Shown: piece by piece, positions 43,940-52,458 of the stretch
Position numbering within the stretch: the first letter of the stretch is position 1
Layout of the letters: every line of letters starts with the position of its first letter
Source of the DNA: Myxococcales bacterium
GTDB lineage: Bacteria > Myxococcota_A > Polyangia > Nannocystales > Nannocystaceae
NCBI GenBank assembly: GCA_020633315.1
Contig: JACKDV010000017.1
Location: forward strand, 1 to 64,000
Direction of reading: 5' to 3'
DNA: 64,000 nucleotides
Made by a program: the position numbers and the translations under genes
The notes under the pieces: generated by a model
Told to the model about the DNA's origin: nothing
Databases searched by the model: none
What the model saw: the letters and a program-made list of their open reading frames with translations, nothing else

Positions 43940-44311
43940 CTAGCGGCTGGCGACGGCCTGTATGGAGAACGGCGCGGAGTAGAAGTTGTCGTCCCCGCGG
44001 CTCGCGTGGACCCTCCACACGGTCGACGAGGAGGCCGTGGCCGCGGGACCGGGCTCGTCTGGTCCCCACCGGAGGTCCTCCCCGCGACGCTGAAACGCGA
44101 ACGACCAGCCGGAGGTGCTCCCGCTGCTGATGATGACCTTTCGGCTCGCTCCTTCGGGAACTCGTTCGTCCGTGATGGTGTCGCCGAGGGTCAGCTGCGG
44201 GCCGAAGACACGGTTCTCGTGCTCATCGTACACCTCGCCCGTCAGCTCGATGGTCACGCTGACCTGACACTTGATCTGGAGATCGCGGTTCTCGATTCGA
44301 TAGTCCGTCAT
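43940..44311 (-). CDS. Single-copy 'DRD' domain protein (unrecognised family)
   Basis: 123 residues, the shortest and cleanest copy: MTDYRIENRDLQIKC, then ISSGSTSGWSFAFQRR, VWRVHASRGDDNFYSAPFSI and a five-residue end. It has a good Shine-Dalgarno (GGAGG) before the ATG. It lies 111 nt after the TPR kinase gene and 9 nt before the two-copy gene. Cytoplasmic by prediction. Context suggests a substrate, ligand or effector of the adjacent kinase (inference). Confidence 0.7.
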   Translation of the reverse strand: MTDYRIENRDLQIKCQVSVTIELTGEVYDEHENRVFGPQLTLGDTITDERVPEGASRKVIISSGSTSGWSFAFQRRGEDLRWGPDEPGPAATASSSTVWRVHASRGDDNFYSAPFSIQAVASR

Positions 44312-44422
44312 GGCCTCCGGTTCCTCGTGGCTTGATTTGGTCGATGGTAGATCCGACGATCGCTGCGCGGCAAGGCGCGGGCGCCCCGGAGCTCGCTACG
44401 AGGGGTGACTCGATCGCGAAGA

Positions 44423-47068
44423 TCACGGGACGTCGTGATCGGCCAGCCACGCTTCGGCCTGGTCGAGGAGCTCTCGTGATTCCGCCGGGCGCTCGACGAG
44501 CAGGTCGTGGGCTTGCTCGACCAGAGCCCGAGCACGGGATTGTTGGCTGGGCTCGAACCAGAGGGCCCGACCGAGCACGAAGCGGGCCTCCGCGAGCGCG
44601 AGCGGGATGGCCTGGGCCTCGAGGATCAGGACAGCACGCTCGGCGTTCTCACGGGCTCCCGGGTGATCGCCTACGGAGAGCGCAAGATCGGCCATCCCTA
44701 CCAAGATCTGCCCCACGGCCGGATCGGCTGGGCCAAGGGCCTCTTCCATGATGGAGAGGGCGCGTTGATAGAACACCTCCGCGCGTTGGTGTTCTCCCTG
44801 CATCGCGAGCACCATGCCCACGTTGTTGAGGGCGATGGCGATGCTGGGGTGTCGAGGACCGAGGATCGTCTCGTCGATGGAGAGGGCTCGTTCGAAGTGC
44901 GCGAGGGCTAGCTCGTGCTCACCCCGGAGGGCCAGGGCTACACCGATGTTGCTGGCGGTCTCGGCCACGACCGGGTGTCGAGGTCCGAGAGCCTGCTCCC
45001 TCATGGCGAGGGAACGTTGGTAGCTCTCGAGCGCCTGCTCGTGCTCTCCACGCTCGTCGAGGATGATCCCGATGTTGTTGAGGAGCTTGGCAATGTCGAT
45101 GAGTGGAGGATTGGGCAATCCCTCCTTGATGGCGAGAGCGCGACGGTAGTGCTCGAGCGCCTGGCCTCCATCGCCGTGCTTGTTCAGGAGCGCTCCGATG
45201 TTGATGAGCACGCTCGCTCGTGCACTGCTGGGCGTCCCTGGCCTTCGGGCCATGGCGAGCGCGAGGGTGCCCCACAGGTGTCCCGGCTCGAAGCGAGCTT
45301 GTCGCTCGCCCACGACGAAGGCCAGCGCATTGGCGGTCATCAGGGCCACCGACTCGTGCCGGAGCTCGACCGCGAGCAGGTGGCCCCGCTCGAGATCCCG
45401 CACGGCCAGGTCGAATTCCCCCCTTCCTCGGTGGGCCGAGGCGCGACTCTCCAGCGCCTCGGCGAGCAACGGCCCGTAGCCCAGGGCCTCCGCCTGCTGC
45501 ACCACCTGGGTCGTCAGCTCCTCGCTTCGCTCGTAGGCGCCCGCCCTCGAGAGGACATCGGCCTCCGCGAGCCGCTCGCGCTCCGCCTCCACCTGCTTCG
45601 CCACCGCCGGATCCTCCGGTGGCGGCAGCGCGGCCCGCAGCGCCTCCACGTCGTCGCAGCGATCGAGCCGCGGCAGCCCCTCCACCAGCTCGACCGCCTT
45701 GCGCACGCGCATCTCGTCGGCCTTGGCCAGCACGTCCACCGTGGCCCGCAGCTCCCGCCGGCGACCGTCGAGGCACTCCATGCGCAGCGTCATCACCTCC
45801 TCGGTCTGGTCCGCGTGGACGCGCGTGGCCTCGCACACCTCCTGGTGCTCGGCCACCCAGGCCTCGGCGTACTCGTCGAGCCGCGCCTCCACGCGCTGCC
45901 AGGTGTCGGGCGCGTAGGCCAGCCCGGTCCCCAGGATCGCGGTTCCCACCTCCTTGCGCCGCGCGTCGTCCCAGACCCCGGCGATCCGCTGGCGGGCGGC
46001 CTGGCACGGCGGCTCCGGGGCGTCGCCCCCCGCGTAGTAGCCCAGGCCCGCGCCCGTGCCCGCCAGCACCACGGCCAGCCCCAGGCCCAGCCGCAGGCCG
46101 GCGCGACGGGGAGCGAGCAGGCGCTGCAGCTGCTCGAGCAGCACGTCCATCGAGGGCCACCGTCGCTCGGGCGCGAAGGCCAGCCCGCGCGCGAGGACCT
46201 GCTGCACCCGCGCGGGCACCCGCACGTCGAGGGGCAGCGCGCGGACGCCTGCGCTCATCGACAGGATCAGGCCGGGGATCGACGTGCCCTCGAACGGGCG
46301 CGTCCCGCAGATCGCCTCGTAGAGCGCCACGCAGAAGCCGAACTGATCGCCGCGGGCGTCGACCTCCTCGCCGCGCATCTGCTCGGGCGGCATGTAGGCC
46401 GGGGTCCCGAGCACCGCGCCGCCCTCGGTCAGCGGGGCGTTGAGCTCGGAGTCCTGCAGCTCGAGGGGCAGCTCGATCGCAGGATCGGTGGAGCGCTGCT
46501 CCGACTCGGCCCCGAGCACCCGTCGCGCCAGGCCGAAGTCGAGCACCCGCACCCGCCCGTCGTGGTCGCGGATGGCGTTGCTCGGCTTGAAGTCGCGGTG
46601 CACCAGGCCCTTGGCGTGCGCGGCCGCCAGCCCGGCCCCCGCCTGCAGGTAGACCTCCACGCACTCCCGCCAGCCCGGACGCGGCGAGCATTGGGCCCAG
46701 CGGTGCAGGTCCTGGCCGTCCACCAGCTCCATGGCGACGAACAGCCGGCCCTCCACCTCGCCCACCTCGTACACCTGCACCACGTTGGGGTGGCTGAGCT
46801 TGGCGAGGGCCTGGGCCTCGCGGATCAGCCGGCGGCCCTGGCTCTCGGCGACGTCGTGGTGGAGCACCTTGAGCGCCACGCGGCGGTCGAGCGAGCGGTC
46901 GAAGGCCTCGAGCACGGTGCCCATGCCGCCGCGGCCCAGGGTGCCGAGCACCACGTAGCGACCGAAGCGGAGGGGATCCACCGCCTCGTCGAACAGCGCG
47001 GCACGCAGCCTGGCCTTGCGTGTCGCCATGACCGGGCCGAGGGCAGGCCGGGGGGGCACAGACGACAT
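44423..47068 (-). CDS. Transmembrane Ser/Thr protein kinase with TPR sensor half
   Basis: 881 residues. Hanks-type kinase domain ~37-310: GRGGMG (45-50), catalytic K67 in VALKVL, H157-R-D-F-K-P, D177-F-G and GTPAYMPPEQMRG, so it should be active. One span (~335-355, LGLGLAVVLAGTGAGLGYY) separates it from a C-x(n)-GVWDDARRKE domain and then about eight TPRs of the kinesin-light-chain style (LNNIGIILDERGEHEQALESY and alike, quoted in part). The region after the span is paralogous to that of the CHAT protein at 48048-52457, down to the shared AWLADH ending. The TPR-coding part is less GC-rich than the kinase part. Confidence 0.92.
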   Translation of the reverse strand: MSSVPPRPALGPVMATRKARLRAALFDEAVDPLRFGRYVVLGTLGRGGMGTVLEAFDRSLDRRVALKVLHHDVAESQGRRLIREAQALAKLSHPNVVQVYEVGEVEGRLFVAMELVDGQDLHRWAQCSPRPGWRECVEVYLQAGAGLAAAHAKGLVHRDFKPSNAIRDHDGRVRVLDFGLARRVLGAESEQRSTDPAIELPLELQDSELNAPLTEGGAVLGTPAYMPPEQMRGEEVDARGDQFGFCVALYEAICGTRPFEGTSIPGLILSMSAGVRALPLDVRVPARVQQVLARGLAFAPERRWPSMDVLLEQLQRLLAPRRAGLRLGLGLAVVLAGTGAGLGYYAGGDAPEPPCQAARQRIAGVWDDARRKEVGTAILGTGLAYAPDTWQRVEARLDEYAEAWVAEHQEVCEATRVHADQTEEVMTLRMECLDGRRRELRATVDVLAKADEMRVRKAVELVEGLPRLDRCDDVEALRAALPPPEDPAVAKQVEAERERLAEADVLSRAGAYERSEELTTQVVQQAEALGYGPLLAEALESRASAHRGRGEFDLAVRDLERGHLLAVELRHESVALMTANALAFVVGERQARFEPGHLWGTLALAMARRPGTPSSARASVLINIGALLNKHGDGGQALEHYRRALAIKEGLPNPPLIDIAKLLNNIGIILDERGEHEQALESYQRSLAMREQALGPRHPVVAETASNIGVALALRGEHELALAHFERALSIDETILGPRHPSIAIALNNVGMVLAMQGEHQRAEVFYQRALSIMEEALGPADPAVGQILVGMADLALSVGDHPGARENAERAVLILEAQAIPLALAEARFVLGRALWFEPSQQSRARALVEQAHDLLVERPAESRELLDQAEAWLADHDVP

Positions 47069-47100
47069 GATCGAGGGAGGGCGCCTCGATCATACCTCGG

Positions 47101-47140
47101 CCGGATTCGGCGTGGCGCAGCCGGATTCGGCGTGGCGTAG
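47101..47140. repeat. Two tandem copies of a 20-bp unit
   Basis: ccggattcggcgtggcg followed by cag then by tag: two copies (47101-47120 and 47121-47140) differing at one base. It lies in the 82-bp gap between the rubredoxin stop and the kinase start, on the upstream side of the kinase, so a regulatory role is possible. Confidence 0.75.
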
Positions 47141-47150
47141 CCGGGGCGGC

Positions 47151-47315
47151 TCAGCCGTCCTCGGGCTCGAAGTCCTCCTTGGTCGCGCCGCAATCGGGGC
47201 AGCACCAGTCCGCCGGGAGATCCTCGAAGGCCGTGCCGGGGGCGATGCCCGAGTCCGGGTCGCCCTCGGCGGGATCATACACGTGGCCGCAGACCGAGCA
47301 GATGTACCTCTTCAT
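47151..47315 (-). CDS. Rubredoxin
   Basis: 54 residues. The sequence begins MKRYICSVCGHVYDP and has WCCPDCGATKEDF, so the two CxxC-G knuckles that bind a single iron are complete, and the length is exactly that of classical rubredoxins. Cytoplasmic one-electron carrier. It sits between the YtkA-like lipoprotein gene (47 nt upstream) and the TPR kinase gene, all leftward. Partner reductase or oxidase is not in the window. Confidence 0.93.
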   Translation of the reverse strand: MKRYICSVCGHVYDPAEGDPDSGIAPGTAFEDLPADWCCPDCGATKEDFEPEDG

Positions 47316-47362
47316 GCCCAGCCATCACACCGAGCCGGCCGGCTCGTGTCAATCGCCCGCGC

Positions 47363-47839
47363 TCACTCCACGCAGACCGAGATCATCACCTCGTCGGTCT
47401 CGCCGTCCTCGTCGGTGAGCTCCAGGGTCACCTGCCACAGCCCGGCCATGAACAGGTTGAGGGGATCGAGGGTGTACTCGCCCGCGCCCAGATCGGTGAC
47501 CGTCTCCTCCACCGCGGAGCCGTGGCCGTGATCGGGCATCCACGGCTTGGCGTCCACGCCGATGCCTTCCATCGGCGTGCCCGCCTCGTCGGTCACGAGG
47601 ATCGTCCAGGTGTTGTCGCCGCGGACCGGATCGGCGGGCTCGGCCTCCATCAGCGTCACGGTGTGGCGCTCACCCATCTTGGTGAGGCTCACCGCGAAGT
47701 CGTCGGCTCGATCCTCGTCGGCGCAGATGCCCGCGGGTGCATCGTCGTTGCCGCTCTCCATGGTGTCGTCGCCATCGCATGCGCCGAGCGCGAGGGTCGC
47801 GAGGAGGGCGAGGGGGGCAAGGAGGCTCTGCTGGGTCAT
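47363..47839 (-). CDS. YtkA/FixH-like lipoprotein
   Basis: 158 residues. Signal LLATLALGAC, an acidic linker, then an Ig-like domain with HTVTLMEAEPADPVRGDNTWTI (in part), MPDHGHGS and GLWQVTLELTD, the hallmarks of the YtkA-like family. The PDHGHG turn is metal-binding in some relatives. It ends EVMISVCVE. Probably an envelope protein tied to copper or cytochrome oxidase handling, but no oxidase genes are near. Divergent from the CHAT gene with 208 bp between starts. Confidence 0.78.
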   Translation of the reverse strand: MTQQSLLAPLALLATLALGACDGDDTMESGNDDAPAGICADEDRADDFAVSLTKMGERHTVTLMEAEPADPVRGDNTWTILVTDEAGTPMEGIGVDAKPWMPDHGHGSAVEETVTDLGAGEYTLDPLNLFMAGLWQVTLELTDEDGETDEVMISVCVE

Positions 47840-48047
47840 GACGGGCTCCCGGAGGCGCGGTGATCGAGTCGGCTACGGAGGAAGCGAGGGCGGGGATCGC
47901 TCGCGAGCTTTGCGCCCATCGACTATGACACGATCTTCCGGCCGTGCGAGCGGTGTATCCCACTCGCGGCATTCGGTCACACGAGCCTGCGAAGAAATGG
48001 CGGGGCGTCGATCCCGCCGGCTCGCCGTATCATCCGGGCACCCCGCC

Positions 48048-51000
48048 ATGGTCGATGGCAAGGACTCGACGCTGATCTTCGAGCTGACGCGCACGCACGC
48101 GCCGCAGGATCCCTACGCCTTCCGCTTCGAGCCCCAGACCTACTCGCTGCGCACCGAGGGCGGCGGGCGCGAGGTGATCGAGATCGACTGGGGCCCCGCG
48201 CTGCTGGCCGATCTCGAGGCCGTACGCCGCCCCGACCGCGACCCGGTGGTGGTGCAGCGCCTGGGCGAGGCCATGGCGCGCTTCCTGGAGCGCGCGGCGT
48301 GGGCCGCCCGCGCGCGCCCGATCGTGGAGGCCCCGGGCTCCGAGCCGGTGGTGATCACCCTGCGCTCGAACGCGGCGGAGCTCTACGCGCTGCCGTGGGA
48401 GCTGCTGGTGCTGCCCGGCAGCGGCCAGCACGTGGGGGCGCTGCCCAACGTGCTCATCCGCTACGAGCGGCCCGAGACTCGGACGACCTCGCCGCTGCCC
48501 TCGCCCCGACCCGAGGGCGGGCGGATCCTGCTGGCCTGGTCGGCGGCCGGGGGAGGGGTGCCGGCGGCCGAGCACGAGGCGGCCGTGCGCGGAGCATGCC
48601 GCCGCGGGCATCCTCAGGGCGAGGATGCGCTCGAGCTGCTGCCGCACGCGGGCGTGCGCGGCATCGCCGATGCGCTGGCGCGGGCCCAGCGAGCGGGACG
48701 GCCGTTCGCCGTGCTCCACCTGCTGTGCCACGGCGGTCGCTCGGGGCAGAGCTTCGGCCTGGTGCTCGACGGGGACTCGCGAGCGGTGACGGTCACCGCC
48801 GACACCTTCCGCACCGTGCTTGCGCCCTACGCCGGCGGCCTGCGCCTGGTGCTGCTGTCGGCCTGCGAGGGCGGCAACGCGGGCGAGCCCGGCAACCACC
48901 TCGGCAGCGTGGCGCAGGCGCTGCACGCCGCGGGGCTCGAGGCGGTAGTCGCCTCGCGCCAGCCCCTGTCGCGGAGCGGCTCGATCACCCTGGCCGAGCA
49001 GCTCTACCAGGGACTGCTGTGCGAGCACGAGTCGCTCGAGCGCGCGCTCTTGCGGGCGCGCGGCCGGCTCGTCCTCGATCCCGATCACCTCGACTGGGCC
49101 GCGCTGCAGCTGCACGCCCGGGCCGCGGACGGCTTCGACACCCGCCCCTTCGTGCTCCGTCCGTTCCGCGGGCTGCTGGCCTTCGGTGCGGAGCAGGCCC
49201 CGTTCTTCTACGGGCGCGAGGTGGAGCGCCGGGAGGTGCTCGTCGATCTGCAGGCGCTGGTCGACGCCGGCAAGCCGCGCCTGCTGGTGGTCGCCGGAGC
49301 CTCGGGCACGGGCAAGTCGTCGCTGGTGCGCGCGGGGGCGGTCCCCGACATCCTCGCCACCCGCGGCGGTCGCTGGGAGCACGCGATCATCCGCCCCGGC
49401 GACGAGCCGCTGGCCGCCCTCGACGCGGCCCTGGCCGGGCGCCGTGACGAGTCGTGCCCCTTCTTGCTGGTGGTGGATCAGCTCGAGGAGCTGTTCACCC
49501 ACACCCGCGATCGCCAGGTCCGCGTCGACTTCGTCCGCCGCCTGTGGGCGCTGGCGCGGCAGGACACGGGGGTGTGCTGCATCCTCGGGCTGCGGGTGGA
49601 CTTCCTGGGGCGCTGCGGCGAGCTGCGTCTGGACGACGAGGGCACGCGCCTCGACACCGTCGCCTACGACGAGTCGCACCGCGTGTTCGTGGCCCAGATG
49701 TCGCCCGCGCAGCTCATGGATGCGATCACCGAGCCGGCCCGGCGGGTGGGCCTGAGCCTGGCCGAGGGCCTGGCCGAGCGCATCGTGGGCGAGGTGGGCG
49801 TGGAGCCGGGGGCGCTGCCGCTGATGCAGTACACCCTCGACCTCATGTGGCAGCGTCGTCGCGGCCGCGAGCTGAGCGTGGAGGCCTACGAGCAGCTCGG
49901 CGGCGTGGTGGGCTCGCTGGAGCGCCGGGCCGATGCGCTGCTCGACGAGCTGCGCGAGGACGAGCTGCAGCTCGCGCGACAGCTGCTGACCCACCTGGTG
50001 GGCCTGGGCGACGACGACACCGGCGACACGCGACGCCGCGTGCCGCTCGAGCAGCTGTGGCCCGCCGAGCCCGAGCTGCGCCCGGTGGCCGAGGGCGTGC
50101 TGCGGCGCTTCGTGGACGAGCGCCTGGTGGTGCGCGACGATCGAGACCAGGGCGGAGCCACCGTGGAGATCGCCCACGAGGCGCTCATCCGCCGCTGGGA
50201 TCGCCTGCGCGACTGGCTGGGGGACGAGCGCGAGCGGAGGATCGGGCGCTACATCGTGCTCGAGCGCCTGCGCGAGGGCAGCCGGGAGGAGGTCGACCTG
50301 GGCTACGATCCCGAGCTCGATCGCCGGGTGACGATCCGCCTGCTGCGGGTGGGCCGGCGGGGCTCCGAGGAGCGGGCCCGCCTGCGCGACCAGGCCCGGG
50401 CCCTCGCCCGCATCGCGCATCCCAACGTGCCCGCGGTCTACGACGTGGGCGTGGCCAAGGGCCACGTGTACGTGGCGATGGAGGTGATCGAGGGCAGCTC
50501 GCTGCGCGAGTGGGTCGCCGAGCGCCCGCGGGCCTGGCCCGAGGTGGTGGCGATCTTCGTCCAGGTGGCCGAGGGGCTCGAGGCCGCCCACGGGCTCGGG
50601 GTGCTGCACCGCGGCTTCACCCCCGACGCGGTGCGGATCGACGGCGAGGGCGTGCCCCGCATCATGGGCTTCGGCTTCGATCGCCACGTGGAGCTGGCCG
50701 ACGCGGGACGCAGCGCCCGGACCCTGGCCGCCCGCAAGCTGGCCCGCGCCTCGGGGCCGCTGCCCGTGGCGAGCGTGCAGGGACCGGACGCGCTCCCGGC
50801 CGAGCCCTCCGTGCTCGCCTCGATGACCGAGTCCAGCGTGCTGGGCAACCCGGCCTACCTGCCGCCCGAGCAGCTCCGCGGCCTGCCGGTGGGGCCGGCC
50901 GGCGATCAGTTCGGGTTCTGCGTGGCGCTGTACGAGATGCTGTTCGGCGATCGCCCCTTCGCCGGTGATGGGCTGGCCGCGTTCGCCCGGGCCGTGAGCG

Positions 51001-52457
51001 AGGCTCGCCCCACCACCACGGCACGGGACGAGACGATCCCCGAGGAGCTGCGCAAGGTGCTGCTGCGTGGGCTGGCCGGCGCTCCCCAGGATCGCTGGCC
51101 CTCCATGGCCGCGCTCGCGGCCGAGCTGCGGGCGGTGTCGAGGCAGCGTCGATCGCGACGCGCCAGCCTGGGGATTGCGGGGCTGGTGGCGGTGGGGCTC
51201 GTGGGAGCGGGCACGGCGTGGTGGGTGGCCCGCGACCGCGACCGCGAGCCCGAGCCCTCGGCCTGCCCCTCCGCCGAGGAGCGGCTCGCCGGGGTGTGGG
51301 ACGACGAGCGCCGCAAGGCCGCCAAGGCGCGGATCCTGGGCACCGTGCGGGCCCACGCGGTCTCCACCTGGAAGCAGCTCGAGCCGCGCCTGGACGACTA
51401 CGCGCGCGCATGGTCGGAAGCCCACGCGGCCGCCTGCGAGGCTGCGGTGGTCGAGCCCGGCGAGGATGCCCGCCGTCGGCTCGCGTGCGTCGAGGCGCGG
51501 CGGGTCGAGCTGCGCGAGGCGGTCGGCGTGCTCGTCGAGGCGGACCCGCGCGTGCTCGAGCACGCCGTGGATCTGGTGGTCGCGCTGCCCTCGATCGACG
51601 CCTGTGCCGATCCCCGGCGGGGTCGGGAGTCGATCCCATGGCCCGGGCCGGACGAGTCGTCGCCGGAGCTCTCGGCGCTGCGCGAGCGCCTGGTCGCGGC
51701 GCGGGCGAGGCGGAGCGGCGGCCACGAGATCGAGGCCGAGGCCGAGGCGCAGGCCGTGCTCGAGCGGGCCGAGGGGCTGGGGTTCGGGCCGGCCCAGGCC
51801 GAGGCGCTGCTCGAGCGCGGCGAGGCCCGCGGGGCACGGGGCGATGCCGCGGCCGCGCGAGCGGATCTCGAGCGTGCCCTGTCGCTCTCGCTCGAGCACG
51901 GCCTGCTCGCGGTGGCCACCGAGGCCGCCACCCGGCTCGCCCAGCTCCCCGGCGGGGAGCGAGGAGGGCTCGAGGGCGCGCTGGCCTGGGCCAAGCTCGC
52001 CACCTGGCTCGCCGCCCGAGCGAGCGCCGAGCCCACGGCCCAGGCCGAGGCCTGGATGGCGATGGGGCAGGTGATGCGTCGTCACGGCGAGGCCGTCGAG
52101 GCGCGCGACGATCTACGGCGGGCGCTCGCCGTGCAGGAGTCGGTGGACCCCGACGGCCCCCGGCTGACGCCGATCCTCCTCGAGCTGGCGGAGCTGCAGC
52201 TCGCCGAGGGGGACGTGGCCACCGCTCGCGCCCACGCCGAGCGGGCGGTGGCCATCCTCGAGCGCGAGGGCGGCGGCCAGGCCCGGCTCGCCGCCGCCCG
52301 CTTCGCCCTCGCCCGCGCGCTGGCTCGCGATCCTGCGGGACGCGACCGGGCCCGCGCCCTCGCCGAGCAGGCCCGAGACGCCTGCGAGGGCCTCGGCCGC
52401 GAGGGCGCGAGCCAGGCCGCAGCGATCACGGCCTGGCTGGCCGAGCACGCCGACTGA
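48048..52457 (+). CDS. CHAT protease - STAND NTPase - pseudokinase - TM - TPR receptor
   Basis: 1469 residues from ATG 48048. Domains in order: beta-rich N-terminus (~1-140); CHAT caspase-like protease with the dyad H228 (LHLLCHGG) and C273 (LLSACEGG); STAND-type NTPase with an FYGRE entry, Walker A K423 (GASGTGKSS), Walker B D477 (LLVVDQLEEL) and a winged-helix end (VEIAHEALIRRWDRL, ~715); kinase-like domain ~734-1035; one span ~1040-1062; then the GVWDDERRKAAKARIL domain and TPR-like helices to the end. The kinase part is dead by sequence: no GxGxxG, VALK replaced by VTIRLL, HRD reads H854-R-G856 and DFG reads G874-F-G. The C-terminal half parallels the active kinase at 44423-47068. Predicted function: ligand- or partner-gated protease. 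Confidence 0.9.
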   Translation: MVDGKDSTLIFELTRTHAPQDPYAFRFEPQTYSLRTEGGGREVIEIDWGPALLADLEAVRRPDRDPVVVQRLGEAMARFLERAAWAARARPIVEAPGSEPVVITLRSNAAELYALPWELLVLPGSGQHVGALPNVLIRYERPETRTTSPLPSPRPEGGRILLAWSAAGGGVPAAEHEAAVRGACRRGHPQGEDALELLPHAGVRGIADALARAQRAGRPFAVLHLLCHGGRSGQSFGLVLDGDSRAVTVTADTFRTVLAPYAGGLRLVLLSACEGGNAGEPGNHLGSVAQALHAAGLEAVVASRQPLSRSGSITLAEQLYQGLLCEHESLERALLRARGRLVLDPDHLDWAALQLHARAADGFDTRPFVLRPFRGLLAFGAEQAPFFYGREVERREVLVDLQALVDAGKPRLLVVAGASGTGKSSLVRAGAVPDILATRGGRWEHAIIRPGDEPLAALDAALAGRRDESCPFLLVVDQLEELFTHTRDRQVRVDFVRRLWALARQDTGVCCILGLRVDFLGRCGELRLDDEGTRLDTVAYDESHRVFVAQMSPAQLMDAITEPARRVGLSLAEGLAERIVGEVGVEPGALPLMQYTLDLMWQRRRGRELSVEAYEQLGGVVGSLERRADALLDELREDELQLARQLLTHLVGLGDDDTGDTRRRVPLEQLWPAEPELRPVAEGVLRRFVDERLVVRDDRDQGGATVEIAHEALIRRWDRLRDWLGDERERRIGRYIVLERLREGSREEVDLGYDPELDRRVTIRLLRVGRRGSEERARLRDQARALARIAHPNVPAVYDVGVAKGHVYVAMEVIEGSSLREWVAERPRAWPEVVAIFVQVAEGLEAAHGLGVLHRGFTPDAVRIDGEGVPRIMGFGFDRHVELADAGRSARTLAARKLARASGPLPVASVQGPDALPAEPSVLASMTESSVLGNPAYLPPEQLRGLPVGPAGDQFGFCVALYEMLFGDRPFAGDGLAAFARAVSEARPTTTARDETIPEELRKVLLRGLAGAPQDRWPSMAALAAELRAVSRQRRSRRASLGIAGLVAVGLVGAGTAWWVARDRDREPEPSACPSAEERLAGVWDDERRKAAKARILGTVRAHAVSTWKQLEPRLDDYARAWSEAHAAACEAAVVEPGEDARRRLACVEARRVELREAVGVLVEADPRVLEHAVDLVVALPSIDACADPRRGRESIPWPGPDESSPELSALRERLVAARARRSGGHEIEAEAEAQAVLERAEGLGFGPAQAEALLERGEARGARGDAAAARADLERALSLSLEHGLLAVATEAATRLAQLPGGERGGLEGALAWAKLATWLAARASAEPTAQAEAWMAMGQVMRRHGEAVEARDDLRRALAVQESVDPDGPRLTPILLELAELQLAEGDVATARAHAERAVAILEREGGGQARLAAARFALARALARDPAGRDRARALAEQARDACEGLGREGASQAAAITAWLAEHAD

Positions 52458-52458
52458 C

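Noticed and set aside
48030..52085. Minus-strand open frame of ~1350 codons opposite the CHAT gene
   Set aside because: It covers the whole CHAT gene antisense, has low-complexity His/Ala/Gly composition and no domain. It is a high-GC shadow, not a nested gene.
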